A stretch of 64,000 nt of DNA, taken from the NCBI RefSeq assembly GCF_900105325.1, contig NZ_FNSU01000001.1, positions 930,001-994,000 of the forward strand. The letters are read 5' to 3'. Source of the stretch: Pseudomonas marginalis. GTDB lineage: Bacteria; Pseudomonadota; Gammaproteobacteria; Pseudomonadales; Pseudomonadaceae. The first letter of the stretch is position 1. Each line of letters starts with the position of its first letter. The notes under the pieces are model-generated. The model was given only the letters and a program-made list of their open reading frames with translations. It was not told the origin of the DNA and made no database searches. Below, piece by piece: positions 35,297-44,140 of the stretch. A program made the position numbers and the translations under genes.

Positions 35297-36181
35297 TCAG
35301 ATGGCGAATGCATGCTGCGTCTGGCCCTGGTGATAACGCAATCGGCTGGCCTGCCGTTCCGGTTTCAAAAAGCCCACCACCGCGTCCCGGCTGTCCCGGC
35401 AGGCGGCCTTGTGCTCCATATCCAGGAAATGCCCCGTCGCCTGGATGGTGCTGAAGCTGCTCTTCGTCACGTACTGCCCGAACTGCCTGGCGTCTTCGGC
35501 GCTGGTGTATTCGTCCCATTCGCCGTTCAGAAACAGCACCGGCACATCGATCTGCCGCGCGGCCTTGAGGTAGCACAGGCGGTCGTTGTGCAGTACCTGG
35601 CTGATGTGAAAATGCATCTGCCCGTATTCGTGCTCGGCCAGGCTGCTCACATGCTTGTAGTTGAAACGCTTGAACAGCGACGGCAGGTGTTTGCCGATGG
35701 TGCTGTTGATCAAGTGCCCGACGCGGTCGCGGTCGAGGTTGCCGAGGTAGTCGACGCCACGCTCGAGGTAGTCGCGCATTGGGGCGTTGATCACTGGCGA
35801 GAACGAGCTGATCACCGCCTTTTCCACGCGCCGTGGCCGCTGGGCGAGGGCCACCAGGGTGGCGGCGCCGCCCCAGGAGAAGGACAGCACGTGCTCGGCG
35901 GCGAAGTGGTCGATCAGCTCCAGGAGGATCTGGCCTTCGACTTCCTTCGTCAGCATTTGCTCATGACGGTTATGGATTTTGGAGCGACCGGCGTAGGGCT
36001 GGTCGTACAAAACCACATTGAATTGCGGGTACAGGCTTTTCACGGTTTGGGCGAAGGAGGCCGTGGTGGCTAGCGAGCCGTTGACCAGGATGATGGTCTT
36101 TTCAGCAGCATCCGCGCGGTAGAACTCCGTGTAAACCCGATACTGACCCTGTATATCCAACACAGCGATTTCTGGCCTCAT
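35297..36181 (-). CDS. phaG: (R)-3-hydroxydecanoyl-ACP:CoA transacylase PhaG
   Basis: The 294-residue alpha/beta-hydrolase-fold protein is PhaG, which links fatty acid synthesis to medium-chain polyhydroxyalkanoate production by transferring or releasing 3-hydroxyacyl groups from ACP. Highly specific segments are MRPEIAVLDIQGQYRVYTEF and HVLSFSWGGAATLVALAQRP, where the nucleophile region is FSWGG. It is related to RhlA. The start at 36181 gives the standard length. It has no pha operon neighbours, which is normal for phaG. The 304 bases upstream hold a CGTCAG..CTGACG inverted repeat (36388-36410) and no gene. Confidence 0.93.
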   Translation of the reverse strand: MRPEIAVLDIQGQYRVYTEFYRADAAEKTIILVNGSLATTASFAQTVKSLYPQFNVVLYDQPYAGRSKIHNRHEQMLTKEVEGQILLELIDHFAAEHVLSFSWGGAATLVALAQRPRRVEKAVISSFSPVINAPMRDYLERGVDYLGNLDRDRVGHLINSTIGKHLPSLFKRFNYKHVSSLAEHEYGQMHFHISQVLHNDRLCYLKAARQIDVPVLFLNGEWDEYTSAEDARQFGQYVTKSSFSTIQATGHFLDMEHKAACRDSRDAVVGFLKPERQASRLRYHQGQTQHAFAI

Positions 36182-36485
36182 GTCGTAAGACTCCTGGCAA
36201 GCGGGTAGGGCGCGCAGATCACTCTGCACGAGCTTTGTGACAGGTAGGCATACGCCTGGAAGATGAGAGCCCATGTCGGTCCGATGACGGCTGGCCGACG
36301 GCTGTTGTTAGGGCGGGCTGTTTGCCTGGGAGGCCCGTGGATCAAGCGCGGGCGGGGCAAGGTGTTTCTTGGAGGTTATAGGCGACTCGTCAGTCATAAT
36401 TTGGCTGACGGTTTGATTCAAGCAGTAGACCGGGGATGCCGCAAGTCACACAAATGGGTTTTTGCCATCACCGGCCGAACGGTCG

Positions 36486-37178
36486 TCAGACCTGTCGGAT
36501 TTCTTCCTCGGACAGCGCCCGGTACTTGCCGGGCGCCAGGGCCGCATCCAAGCCCAATGGGCCCATTCGCTCACGGTGCAGGCCGATCACTTTGTTGTTG
36601 AAGTGCCCGAACATGCGCTTCACCTGGTGATAGCGGCCTTCGGTGATGCTCAGTCGTGCCAGGCGTGGCCCCAGCAGCTCCAGCTCGGCCGGTTGCGTGG
36701 TCAGGTCTTCAAAGGCGAAATAAAGGCCCGCTGCAAAGGTTGCCGCGTATTCGGGGCCGATGTCCTGCTCCGTCTCTACCCGATAGACCTTGGGCAACTT
36801 GGTCTGCGGTTGCGTCAGGCGCCGCGACCACTGGCCGTCGTTGGTGATCAGCATCAGGCCGGTGGTGTTGAAATCCAGGCGGCCGGCGATATGCAGCTCG
36901 CCTTTGTCCGGCTCATCCAGCAGGTCCAGGACAGTCGGGTGTTGTGGGTCCGAGGTCGCGCTGACGCAGCCCTTGGGTTTGTGCAGCATGAAATAGCGCG
37001 CCGCTTTACCCACCTGCAGCACGTCATCGTCCACGCACACGCGGCTGAATTCGCGCACTTCATGATGCGGGTCGTTGACTGCCACGCCATCCACCGTCAC
37101 CCGCCGCTCCACCAGCAACACGCGCACTTGTTGGCGATTGAAACGCGGCAGGTTGCTGAGGAAACGGTCAACGCGCAT
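36486..37178 (-). CDS. 16S rRNA pseudouridine synthase, RsuA family
   Basis: The 230-residue protein has an N-terminal S4 RNA-binding domain (MRVDRFLSNLPRFNRQQVRV) and the RsuA-type catalytic domain with the active aspartate in GRLDFNTTGLML. RsuA makes pseudouridine 516 in 16S rRNA. The ending ALSEEEIRQV is typical. ATG at 37178 gives the usual N-terminus and overlaps the upstream CWC gene by 11 bases; ATG at 37193 is an alternative. Confidence 0.92.
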   Translation of the reverse strand: MRVDRFLSNLPRFNRQQVRVLLVERRVTVDGVAVNDPHHEVREFSRVCVDDDVLQVGKAARYFMLHKPKGCVSATSDPQHPTVLDLLDEPDKGELHIAGRLDFNTTGLMLITNDGQWSRRLTQPQTKLPKVYRVETEQDIGPEYAATFAAGLYFAFEDLTTQPAELELLGPRLARLSITEGRYHQVKRMFGHFNNKVIGLHRERMGPLGLDAALAPGKYRALSEEEIRQV

Positions 37179-37374
37179 TGCGAAGCTGCTCATCCGCCTG
37201 AGCACAGCGCGGGCACAGGCAGGCTGTGTTGCGCAATGCATCGGGCAGCGCTTCAAGCACCGCCGGGTCGATGGTGACGCTGTAGCACCAGCACGGCTGG
37301 TCGGCGGTGCGTGGGTCGGCCAGGGTGCAATCGTTGCGGGCACCGCAGGCGGGGCAAAGGGTTGGCGTGGTCAT
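37168..37374 (-). CDS. cysteine-rich CWC family protein
   Basis: The 68-residue protein has paired cysteines CPACGARNDC, the name-giving CWC in QPCWCYSV, and a C-terminal CLCPRCA. This suggests a zinc ribbon. The function is unknown. It overlaps the start of the RsuA-family gene, which suggests an operon, and lies 47 bases after the guanidine carboxylase gene on the same strand. Confidence 0.88.
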   Translation of the reverse strand: MTTPTLCPACGARNDCTLADPRTADQPCWCYSVTIDPAVLEALPDALRNTACLCPRCAQADEQLRNAR

Positions 37375-37421
37375 GGTCGCTGGGGCAGGGTCTCGGAAGT
37401 CCCTGCACGATACAGCGCCGG

Positions 37422-40400
37422 TCAGTCCCGTTCCAGCACCACGACCCGTTGGCCGGCGCCAATGCCGCTGCCCGGCTGCACCGGGATTTCCCGCACCACC
37501 CCGGCAAAGGGCGCCAGCACCGGGATCTCCATTTTCATCGACTCCAGAATCACCAGCACATCCCCGGCGGCAACCCGCGCACCCACGGCCACCGGCACCT
37601 GCCAGAGGTTGCCGGCGATAGGGCTGTCGATGCTGTATTCATTGGCCTTGAGCAGCGTGTCTTGCGCCGCTGGCGCCGCGAGCTCTTCGCTGTCGAAATG
37701 CGCCTGGCCGCTGGCGATCCAGCGTTCGCGCTCGGCATTGAAGGCCTGTTGCTGTTGTTCACGAAAAGCACTGATCCCCGAGGCTTCCCGCGCAAGAAAT
37801 GCCTGGTAATCCGCCAGGTTCAGGGTGCTCTCCTCGATATCCAGCTCGAAGCGTCCCAGGGGGAAATCCCGACGAATCCGTACCAGCTCATCCGCGCTCA
37901 CGGGATAGAACCGAATCTGATCGAAGAAGCGCAGCAGCCACGGCTTGCCGTCAAACGCCGCCACTTCGCGATAGCGGTTCCACATCTGCAAGGTGCGCCC
38001 GACAAACTGATAACCGCCGGGCCCTTCCATGCCGTACACGCACAAATACGCGCCGCCGATGCCCACCGAATTTTCGGCGGTCCAGGTGCGGGCCGGGTTG
38101 TATTTGGTGGTCACCAGCCGATGACGCGGGTCCAGCGGCGTGGCCACCGGCGCGCCGAGGTAGACGTCGCCCAGGCCCATTACCAGGTAGCTGGCGTCGA
38201 ACACGGTGTGGCGCACCTCATCAAGGTTGGCCAGGTCGTTGATGCGACGGATGAACTCCAGGTTGCTCGGGCACCACGGGGCGTCCTTGCGCACGGTGGT
38301 CATGTATTTTTCGATGGCCAGCTGGCATGCCGGGTCGTCCCAGGACAGCGGCAGGTGCACGATGCGCGAGGGCACTTGCAGGTTTTGCCGGGTGCACACG
38401 GCGGTCCACTCGTGGCTGATCAGTGCCAGCAGGTCGGCCAGGGGCAGTTGTTCGGGCTGGTAGTGGATCTGCAGCGAGCGGATCCCGGGCGTCAGGTCGA
38501 TCACGCCCTTCAATGCTCGGGTTTCCAGGGCCTGCATCAGGGCATGGGCGCGAAAGCGCAGCACCAGGTCCAGTTCCGGCGCGCCGATTTCCAGCAGCAG
38601 GTGGGTGTCGCCGGCGAGGCGCGCGACCAGGCGGGTGTCGGCGTGGCCGATGTCCAGGATGATGGGGGATGCCAATTGCTCGATGCCGGCGACGGACCGA
38701 GTTGGTCCCATCGCGAGCAAGCTCTGCTCCCACAGGGTTTCGGCATTCTTTTGATCCCAGTTCAGGGCAAGGTCGCGGGCGGTCTTGAGGTCCACCGGTT
38801 CAAAGCGAATCTTGTCACCGGCCTTGAGCTGGCCGAGTTGCCAAAGGTCTGCCTCGATCACCGTCACCGGGCACACGAAACCGCCCAGGCTTGGCCCATC
38901 CGGCCCGAGGATCACTGGCATGTCCCCGGTGAAATCCACCGCGCCGATGGCATAGGGGTTGTCATGGATGTTCGATGGATGCAACCCCGCTTCACCGCCA
39001 TCGGTACGCGCCCACAATGGCTTCGGCCCGATCAGCCGAACACCGGTGCGGCTGGAGTTGAAATGCACTTCCCACTGCGTGGCGAAGAACGTGTCGATAT
39101 ACGCCGGCAGGAAGTATTCCGGCGCGCCGTGGGGGCCATAAATCACCCGCAGTGTGCGGACCTCCGGCAGCGGTTCAGCGACTGATTGTTGCCCGGCGTT
39201 CCGGTCTTCCAACGGCAACAGATGCAACACATCGCCCGCCCGCAAGGCGCGCCCGCCATGCCCGCCAAACTGGCCGAGGGTGAAGGTGCTTTTGCTGCCC
39301 AGGTAGTTCGGCACTTGCAGCCCGCCACGCAGGCACAGGTAACTGCGCGCCCCGGCGCCGGCGAGGGTGCCCAGGCTCAGGACCGACCCGGCCTCAATCA
39401 ATAGCGCGGTGTTCATCGGCACGGCTCGATCATTCAACCGCAGCGGGATTTCAGCACCGGTCACGGCGACCACCGCCGCGCAATTGAAGCGTAGCAGCGG
39501 CCCGCTCAGGGTGATTTCCAGCGCCGCTGCTCCCTCGTCGTTGCCCAGCAGGCGATTGCCCAGGCGCAGCGAGCGGCTGTCCATCGGCCCCGACGGCGGC
39601 ACACCCACGGCCCAGTAGCCGAGGCGGCCGGGATAGTCCTGCACACTGGTTTGCGTGCCCGCGCTGATCACTTCAAACGTGTCGGCCACGTAGACCAGGT
39701 CTTCCAGGCACCGCGTCCACGGCCGGCCATTGGCAAAGGGCGCGGCCAGCAGGATTTGGCGCAGGTAATCGCGGTTGGTTTCCACGCCGTACAACCGACT
39801 GTCACTCAACGCCCGGTGCAGATCCAGGCGCGCCTGTTCGCGGGTGGGCGCCCACGTGATGAGCTTGGCGATCATCGGGTCGAAGTACGGCGGGATCTCG
39901 CAACCGGCTTCCACCCAGGTGTCGATCCGCAGGCCTTCGGCCAGCGGGAAATCCACACAGGTCAGCAAGCCGGGACTCGGCTGGAAATCGCGGCCCGGGT
40001 CTTCGGCATACAAGCGCGCCTGGATCGCGTGGCCCCGGGGGGTTAACTCGAGTGTGTTCAGCGGCGGCATTTCCCCGGCCGCCAGTTGCACCATCCAGCG
40101 CACCAGGTCCACGCCCCATACCTGTTCGGTGACGCCGTGTTCCACCTGCAAGCGCGTGTTCACTTCGAGGAAGTAGAAGCGCCCGTCAGCACTGTCATAG
40201 ATAAATTCCACGGTGCCGGCGCTGCGGTAGTTCACGGCCTTGGCCAAGGTGATGGCGGCGGCGCACAGGGCCTCGGCCATGCCTTCGGGCAGGTTCGGCG
40301 CCGGGGTTTCTTCGAGGACTTTCTGGTTGCGCCGTTGCACCGAGCAGTCGCGCACGCCGAGGGCGATCACTTCACCGGCGCCGTCGCCGAACACCTGCAC

Positions 40401-41027
40401 TTCCAGATGGCGCGCGTGCTCGATGTACTTCTCGATAAACACGCCGGCATCGCTGAAATTGTTCTGCCCCAGGCGTTTGACGGCCTCGAAGGACTCGCTC
40501 AACTCCACGCTGCTGCGGCACACGCGCATGCCGATACCGCCGCCACCGGCGGTGCTTTTGAGCATCACCGGGTAGCCCACGACGTCGGCGGCCAGCAACG
40601 CGCAGGCGAGGCTGTCGAGCAGTTCGGTGCCTTCCAGCAGCGCAAGCCCGTGTTGCTTGGCCAGGGCGCGGGCGGTGTGCTTGAGGCCAAATACCCGCAG
40701 TTGTTGCGGCGTCGGCCCGACAAAGGCGATGCCCGCGTTTTCACAGGCTTCGGCAAACGCTGCGTTCTCCGACAGGAAACCGTAGCCGGGGTGGATCGCC
40801 TTGGCCCCACAGGCCTTGGCGGTGGCGAGGATTTTGTCCACCGCCAGGTACGTACCGGCCGCTGCGCCTTCACCGAGGCTGTAGGCCTCGTCGGCTTGCT
40901 GGATATGCAGGCTCGCCGCATCGGCCTCGGCGTACACGGCGATGCCCTTGACCTGCAGCTCGCGCAAGGTGCGCAGGATGCGGCAGGCGATGGCGCCACG
41001 GTTGGCGATCAACAGTTTTTCGAACAT
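37422..41027 (-). CDS. biotin-dependent guanidine (urea-type) carboxylase
   Basis: The 1201-residue multidomain enzyme has a biotin carboxylase unit (about residues 1 to 450; LIANRGAIACRILRTLRELQ, ATP-grasp loop GGGGIGM), a KipA/AHS2 carboxyltransferase part (about 470 to 760; SAGTQTSVQDYPGRLGYWAV), a KipI/AHS1 part (about 795 to 1030), and a C-terminal BCCP domain with biotinyl Lys1165 in LESMKMEIP. Such enzymes carboxylate urea or guanidine with ATP and bicarbonate. The guanidine-I riboswitch and DUF1989 genes upstream favour guanidine. A REP sequence is translated in frame as WEQSLLAM (766-773) in the linker between carboxyltransferase parts. No allophanate hydrolase gene follows. Confidence 0.9.
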   Translation of the reverse strand: MFEKLLIANRGAIACRILRTLRELQVKGIAVYAEADAASLHIQQADEAYSLGEGAAAGTYLAVDKILATAKACGAKAIHPGYGFLSENAAFAEACENAGIAFVGPTPQQLRVFGLKHTARALAKQHGLALLEGTELLDSLACALLAADVVGYPVMLKSTAGGGGIGMRVCRSSVELSESFEAVKRLGQNNFSDAGVFIEKYIEHARHLEVQVFGDGAGEVIALGVRDCSVQRRNQKVLEETPAPNLPEGMAEALCAAAITLAKAVNYRSAGTVEFIYDSADGRFYFLEVNTRLQVEHGVTEQVWGVDLVRWMVQLAAGEMPPLNTLELTPRGHAIQARLYAEDPGRDFQPSPGLLTCVDFPLAEGLRIDTWVEAGCEIPPYFDPMIAKLITWAPTREQARLDLHRALSDSRLYGVETNRDYLRQILLAAPFANGRPWTRCLEDLVYVADTFEVISAGTQTSVQDYPGRLGYWAVGVPPSGPMDSRSLRLGNRLLGNDEGAAALEITLSGPLLRFNCAAVVAVTGAEIPLRLNDRAVPMNTALLIEAGSVLSLGTLAGAGARSYLCLRGGLQVPNYLGSKSTFTLGQFGGHGGRALRAGDVLHLLPLEDRNAGQQSVAEPLPEVRTLRVIYGPHGAPEYFLPAYIDTFFATQWEVHFNSSRTGVRLIGPKPLWARTDGGEAGLHPSNIHDNPYAIGAVDFTGDMPVILGPDGPSLGGFVCPVTVIEADLWQLGQLKAGDKIRFEPVDLKTARDLALNWDQKNAETLWEQSLLAMGPTRSVAGIEQLASPIILDIGHADTRLVARLAGDTHLLLEIGAPELDLVLRFRAHALMQALETRALKGVIDLTPGIRSLQIHYQPEQLPLADLLALISHEWTAVCTRQNLQVPSRIVHLPLSWDDPACQLAIEKYMTTVRKDAPWCPSNLEFIRRINDLANLDEVRHTVFDASYLVMGLGDVYLGAPVATPLDPRHRLVTTKYNPARTWTAENSVGIGGAYLCVYGMEGPGGYQFVGRTLQMWNRYREVAAFDGKPWLLRFFDQIRFYPVSADELVRIRRDFPLGRFELDIEESTLNLADYQAFLAREASGISAFREQQQQAFNAERERWIASGQAHFDSEELAAPAAQDTLLKANEYSIDSPIAGNLWQVPVAVGARVAAGDVLVILESMKMEIPVLAPFAGVVREIPVQPGSGIGAGQRVVVLERD
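38708..38736. repeat. REP-type sequence inside the carboxylase gene
   Basis: Read on the minus strand the segment is a GTGGGAGCAGAGCTTGCTCG-type REP with a following CGATGG, a common Pseudomonas form. It keeps the reading frame and encodes WEQSLLAM. Confidence 0.75.
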
Positions 41028-41063
41028 GGCAAAACCCTACGGGCCGTCCCGCAAAGTGGGGGA

Positions 41064-41085
41064 GCACTGCGGTCGTCCGCAGTGC
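41064..41085 (-). other. intercistronic hairpin before the carboxylase gene
   Basis: A perfect nine-base stem, GCACTGCGG/CCGCAGTGC with a TCGT loop, lies 37 bases before the carboxylase start. Weaker GTGGG..CCCAC arms surround it. It may be a decayed REP or may set the ratio of upstream to downstream expression. Confidence 0.55.
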
Positions 41086-41116
41086 GTGCAGTCAGTGTGG
41101 ATCCCACATTGGCGCG

Positions 41117-41200
41117 CTATTGTTTGCGGATGCACTGCCCGGCTCGGGATTGGCACAGGGCAAACAGCCAACGGCGCAGGCGCTTGAGTTTCAGTTCCAT
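41117..41200 (-). CDS. possible 27-residue basic peptide gene
   Basis: An open frame for a 27-residue peptide, MELKLKRLRRWLFALCQSRA plus seven residues, starts inside the preceding DUF1989 gene and overlaps its stop (ATGGAACTGA). GGAG lies about eight bases upstream of the ATG. The peptide is strongly basic with a short hydrophobic centre and two cysteines. It could be a real translation-coupled peptide, a leader, or chance. No family is recognised. Confidence 0.4.
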   Translation of the reverse strand: MELKLKRLRRWLFALCQSRAGQCIRKQ

Positions 41201-41820
41201 ACCAGCAGCTCCGCAGGGGTGGGGTTGTAGGCGTTGCATGGGTTGTTCAACTGCGGGCAGTTGGAGATCAGCACGATCACATCCATCTCCGCCCGCAGGT
41301 CGACGTACTTGCCGGGGGCGGAAATGCCGTCTTCGAAGGTCAGCCCGCCGTCGGCCGTCACCGGCACATTCATGAAGAAATTGATGTTCGGCCCGATGTC
41401 GCCTTTGCCCAGGCGGCCGTCGTGGGCACAGGCGCGCAGGTAGTTGTCGCGGCAGCTGTGCATGTAGCGTTTTTCCAGGGCGTAGCGCACGGTGTTGCTC
41501 TCTTGGGCGCAGGCGCCGCCGAGGGTATCGTGGCGCCCGCAGGTGTCATCGACGATGGTCAGCATCGGCTGGCCGAGGTTGGAATACAGCACGCTGCCGG
41601 TGCCCAGGTACACGCTGTTCTGCCGGCGCAACGTGCGCTGCACGTCGTAGCGTTCACGCGGGTTTTTCACGCTGTAGAACAACGTGTCGACGGCCTGGTT
41701 GCCCTCCAGGTCGAGGATGCGCAGGGTCTGCCCGGCCTTGACCTCCATCAGCCACGGTTCGCCGGCGGGGATGGTTGCGCGGTACACGGCCGCGTCCGGT
41801 TGTTTCAGTGCGATAGACAT
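41191..41820 (-). CDS. DUF1989 protein, UAAP2 / carboxyguanidine deiminase subunit
   Basis: The 209-residue protein matches urea-amidolyase-associated protein 2 (DUF1989). Conserved parts are GQTLRILDLEGNQAVDTLFY and DTCGRHDTLGGACAQESNTV. In guanidine-degrading Pseudomonas this protein and its partner form the heteromeric carboxyguanidine deiminase (CgdAB), which turns carboxyguanidine into allophanate and ammonia. Cysteine and histidine residues in CGRHD and GGAC may bind metal. Which of cgdA and cgdB it is was not decided. Confidence 0.88.
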   Translation of the reverse strand: MSIALKQPDAAVYRATIPAGEPWLMEVKAGQTLRILDLEGNQAVDTLFYSVKNPRERYDVQRTLRRQNSVYLGTGSVLYSNLGQPMLTIVDDTCGRHDTLGGACAQESNTVRYALEKRYMHSCRDNYLRACAHDGRLGKGDIGPNINFFMNVPVTADGGLTFEDGISAPGKYVDLRAEMDVIVLISNCPQLNNPCNAYNPTPAELLVWN

Positions 41821-41829
41821 GGCAGCTCC

Positions 41830-42555
41830 TCAGGCGAACAGGCGGTCGGTGTTGATAAAGCCGCGCTCGTTTTCCGGGCGCGAGGTGCGGCAGTGTTCGG
41901 CGACGCTTTTGTCGGCGTTCATCCAGCTCAGTTTCAGCGGTTGCGGCGCGTAGTGCGGGTTCGGGTCCATGGGGTGTTGCAGCGCGGTGAGCACCACCAG
42001 GGTGTCCATCGGCGCGTAGAGCTCGATGTAGTCGCCAGCCTTGGAATGGCCCGCTACAAAGTGCAGGCCACCGTCGCCATCCACCGCGACTTTGCTGAAC
42101 AGGTTGAGGGTCATCAGCAGGTCGGACAGGCCCAGCCCCCACTTGCCCAACTCCACAAGCAGGTTGTCGGTGCCGTTGCGGAAGAAGCCGTTGCGCAGTT
42201 CCTGATAGCGGCCCTGGCCGTACTTCTCGGCGACTTCGGCGGCGCACAGCACACCGCCGATGCTGTCGCTCCAGCCGCAGGTGTCGGCGGTGATCGCGGC
42301 CAGTACGCGGCCCATGTCCGAGTACAGGCAATGGCCGGTGGTGAGCTTGGCGGTGTGTTGGCATTTGAGGCTGTCGGGCAGGTTCAGGCGCTCGGTTTTT
42401 TCGTTGGCGTTGAGCAGGGTCAGGCTGACGTTGGCGCCGCCGCGCAGGTCGGTCAGGCGCAGCAGTTGGCCGCGCTTGAGCACGAACGAGCGGTGGCCGC
42501 CGCCGGGCAGCATTTCTTCGGCGAAGGGTGGGAACAGTTGGGTGGAATCGGTCAT
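41830..42555 (-). CDS. DUF1989 protein, UAAP1 / carboxyguanidine deiminase subunit
   Basis: The 241-residue protein is the longer DUF1989 partner (UAAP1). Typical segments are EEMLPGGGHRSFVLKRGQLL and KWGLGLSDLLMTLNLFSKVA. It is encoded between the ABC ATPase gene, which it overlaps by four bases (ATGA), and the second DUF1989 gene, nine bases downstream. With the partner it should supply allophanate from carboxyguanidine. Confidence 0.88.
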   Translation of the reverse strand: MTDSTQLFPPFAEEMLPGGGHRSFVLKRGQLLRLTDLRGGANVSLTLLNANEKTERLNLPDSLKCQHTAKLTTGHCLYSDMGRVLAAITADTCGWSDSIGGVLCAAEVAEKYGQGRYQELRNGFFRNGTDNLLVELGKWGLGLSDLLMTLNLFSKVAVDGDGGLHFVAGHSKAGDYIELYAPMDTLVVLTALQHPMDPNPHYAPQPLKLSWMNADKSVAEHCRTSRPENERGFINTDRLFA

Positions 42556-43316
42556 TTGGACGTGGCTCCAAGTTCGGCGGCGAGCGCCTTGCGGCGTTCG
42601 CTGTTCAAAGGGATGTCGTAGGTGATGCGCGCGCCATAGGCGCCGGGGGCGTGGGGATCGACGCGAACCTTGTCGAACACCAGCAGGCGCGTGCCGAGGC
42701 TGAAGCCTTCGCTCAGGTCATGGGTGACCATGAACACCGTCAGCCGGGTTTCGCGCCACAGTTCCAGCAGCAGCTGGTGCATGTCCTTGCGAATGCCCGG
42801 GTCGAGGGCGCCGAAGGGTTCGTCCAGCAGCAACACGCGGGGTTTCATGATCAGGGCCTGGGCGATGGCCAGGCGTTGTTGCATGCCGCCGGAGAGCTGC
42901 GCGGGGTACTTGTCCAGGGCGTGGCCGAGGCCGACCTTGTGCAGCAGCGCGGCAGCCTGTTCGCGGGCGTCCTTCCTGGCTTTACCGAACAGCCGGCCCA
43001 GCAGGCGAGAATGTGGCAGTTCCAGGCCGAGGGCGACGTTGTCGAGCACAGTCAGATGTGGGAACACCGAATAGCGCTGGAACACCACGCCACGGCTGGC
43101 ATCCGGCTCGGCGGCGAGGGCCTGGCCGTCCAGCAGGATCTGGCCCTTGCTCGCGGTTTCCTGGCCCAGCAGCAGGCGCAGGAAGGTCGACTTGCCACAC
43201 CCGGACGTACCCACCAGCGTGCAAAACTCACCCTCGGCGACGTGCAGGTTGAGGCCTTCGAGCACCACCTGATCGCCATAGCGCTGCCACACATTATTGA
43301 CGCTGATAAAGCTCAT
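42552..43316 (-). CDS. ABC transporter ATP-binding protein (guanidine operon)
   Basis: The 254-residue ATPase belongs to the nitrate/taurine-type importers. It shows Walker A GTSGCGKST (about residue 36), the signature LSGGM, and Walker B VLLLDEP. It starts within the stop of the permease gene (ATGA) and overlaps the UAAP1 gene start. A longer open frame extends upstream but runs through the permease gene and is not real. Confidence 0.93.
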   Translation of the reverse strand: MSFISVNNVWQRYGDQVVLEGLNLHVAEGEFCTLVGTSGCGKSTFLRLLLGQETASKGQILLDGQALAAEPDASRGVVFQRYSVFPHLTVLDNVALGLELPHSRLLGRLFGKARKDAREQAAALLHKVGLGHALDKYPAQLSGGMQQRLAIAQALIMKPRVLLLDEPFGALDPGIRKDMHQLLLELWRETRLTVFMVTHDLSEGFSLGTRLLVFDKVRVDPHAPGAYGARITYDIPLNSERRKALAAELGATSK

Positions 43317-44128
43317 GCCCGCGCTCCTTCGTACCAGGGGAACGCACGCCGGGTCAGGGCCTTGAGGCCCCAGTCCATCAGCCACGCCAGCAGCGTGATC
43401 CACACCACGTAAGGCAGGATCACGTCCATCGCCAGGTAGCGTCGTACCAGGAAGATCCGGTAGCCCAAACCGTCGGTGGAGGCGATGGCTTCGGCGGCGA
43501 TCAAAAACAACCACGCCGAGCCGAGCATCAGCCGCAGCGAGATCAACAGGCGCGGCAGCAATTGCGGCAATACCACACGCAGCATCAGGGTCCAGGTGGA
43601 GGCGCCGAGGGTCTGCGCCTTCACCAGCAGCTCGACCGGAATTTCCCGCGCGCGCTGTTCCAGGTCGCGGGCCAGGCAGGGGGTGACGCCGATGACGATC
43701 AGCATCACCTTGGACAATTCCCCCAGCCCGAACACGATGAACAGAATCGGCAGGATCGCCAGCGGCGGCACCATCGACAGCACCGTCAGCAACGGTGACA
43801 ACGGCGCGCCAAACAGCGGCAGCGTGCCGGCGGCGATCCCCAGGCACAGGCCGGCGAGGGCGCTGATCCCCAGACCGATGGCGAGGCGCCGCAGGCTGGC
43901 AGCGCTGTCCTGCCACAGCACGTATTCGCCGGTGCGGGTGTCGGCGTTGAAGGCCAGGCGCTTTACCGCGTCAAGCATTTGCCCGGCACCGGGCAGCAGC
44001 TTGTCGTTGGGGTTGTCCGCCAGGCGCTCGGCCGAGCCCACGAAGTAGGCGAACAGCAGCAGGGCGAACGGCAGCAGCACCAGCAACAGGCGGCTGGAAC
44101 GGTCCGGGTGACGGTTGATCAGGCGCAT
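43313..44128 (-). CDS. ABC transporter permease (guanidine operon)
   Basis: The 271-residue inner-membrane protein has six hydrophobic helices and the EAA-type loop (LVKAQTLGASTWTLMLRVVLPQ) that docks to the ATPase. It is of the SsuC/TauC type. The neighbours make it the membrane subunit of the putative guanidine importer. Confidence 0.93.
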   Translation of the reverse strand: MRLINRHPDRSSRLLLVLLPFALLLFAYFVGSAERLADNPNDKLLPGAGQMLDAVKRLAFNADTRTGEYVLWQDSAASLRRLAIGLGISALAGLCLGIAAGTLPLFGAPLSPLLTVLSMVPPLAILPILFIVFGLGELSKVMLIVIGVTPCLARDLEQRAREIPVELLVKAQTLGASTWTLMLRVVLPQLLPRLLISLRLMLGSAWLFLIAAEAIASTDGLGYRIFLVRRYLAMDVILPYVVWITLLAWLMDWGLKALTRRAFPWYEGARA

Positions 44129-44140
44129 GGCCGGGTCCTC

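Noticed and set aside
35113..35297. tRNA-Gly as an integration site
   Set aside because: No integrase, direct repeat of the tRNA 3' end or foreign composition is seen beside it.
37311..39185. 624-codon open frame on the plus strand
   Set aside because: It lies antisense to the guanidine carboxylase and has shadow-frame composition without domains.
37422..41027. Urea carboxylase in the urea amidolyase pathway
   Set aside because: The guanidine-I riboswitch and the DUF1989 pair favour guanidine as substrate; the domain layout alone could not separate the two.
42552..43916. Longer version of the ABC ATPase with 200 extra N-terminal residues
   Set aside because: The extension overlaps the permease gene in another frame; the true start shares an ATGA overlap with the permease stop.
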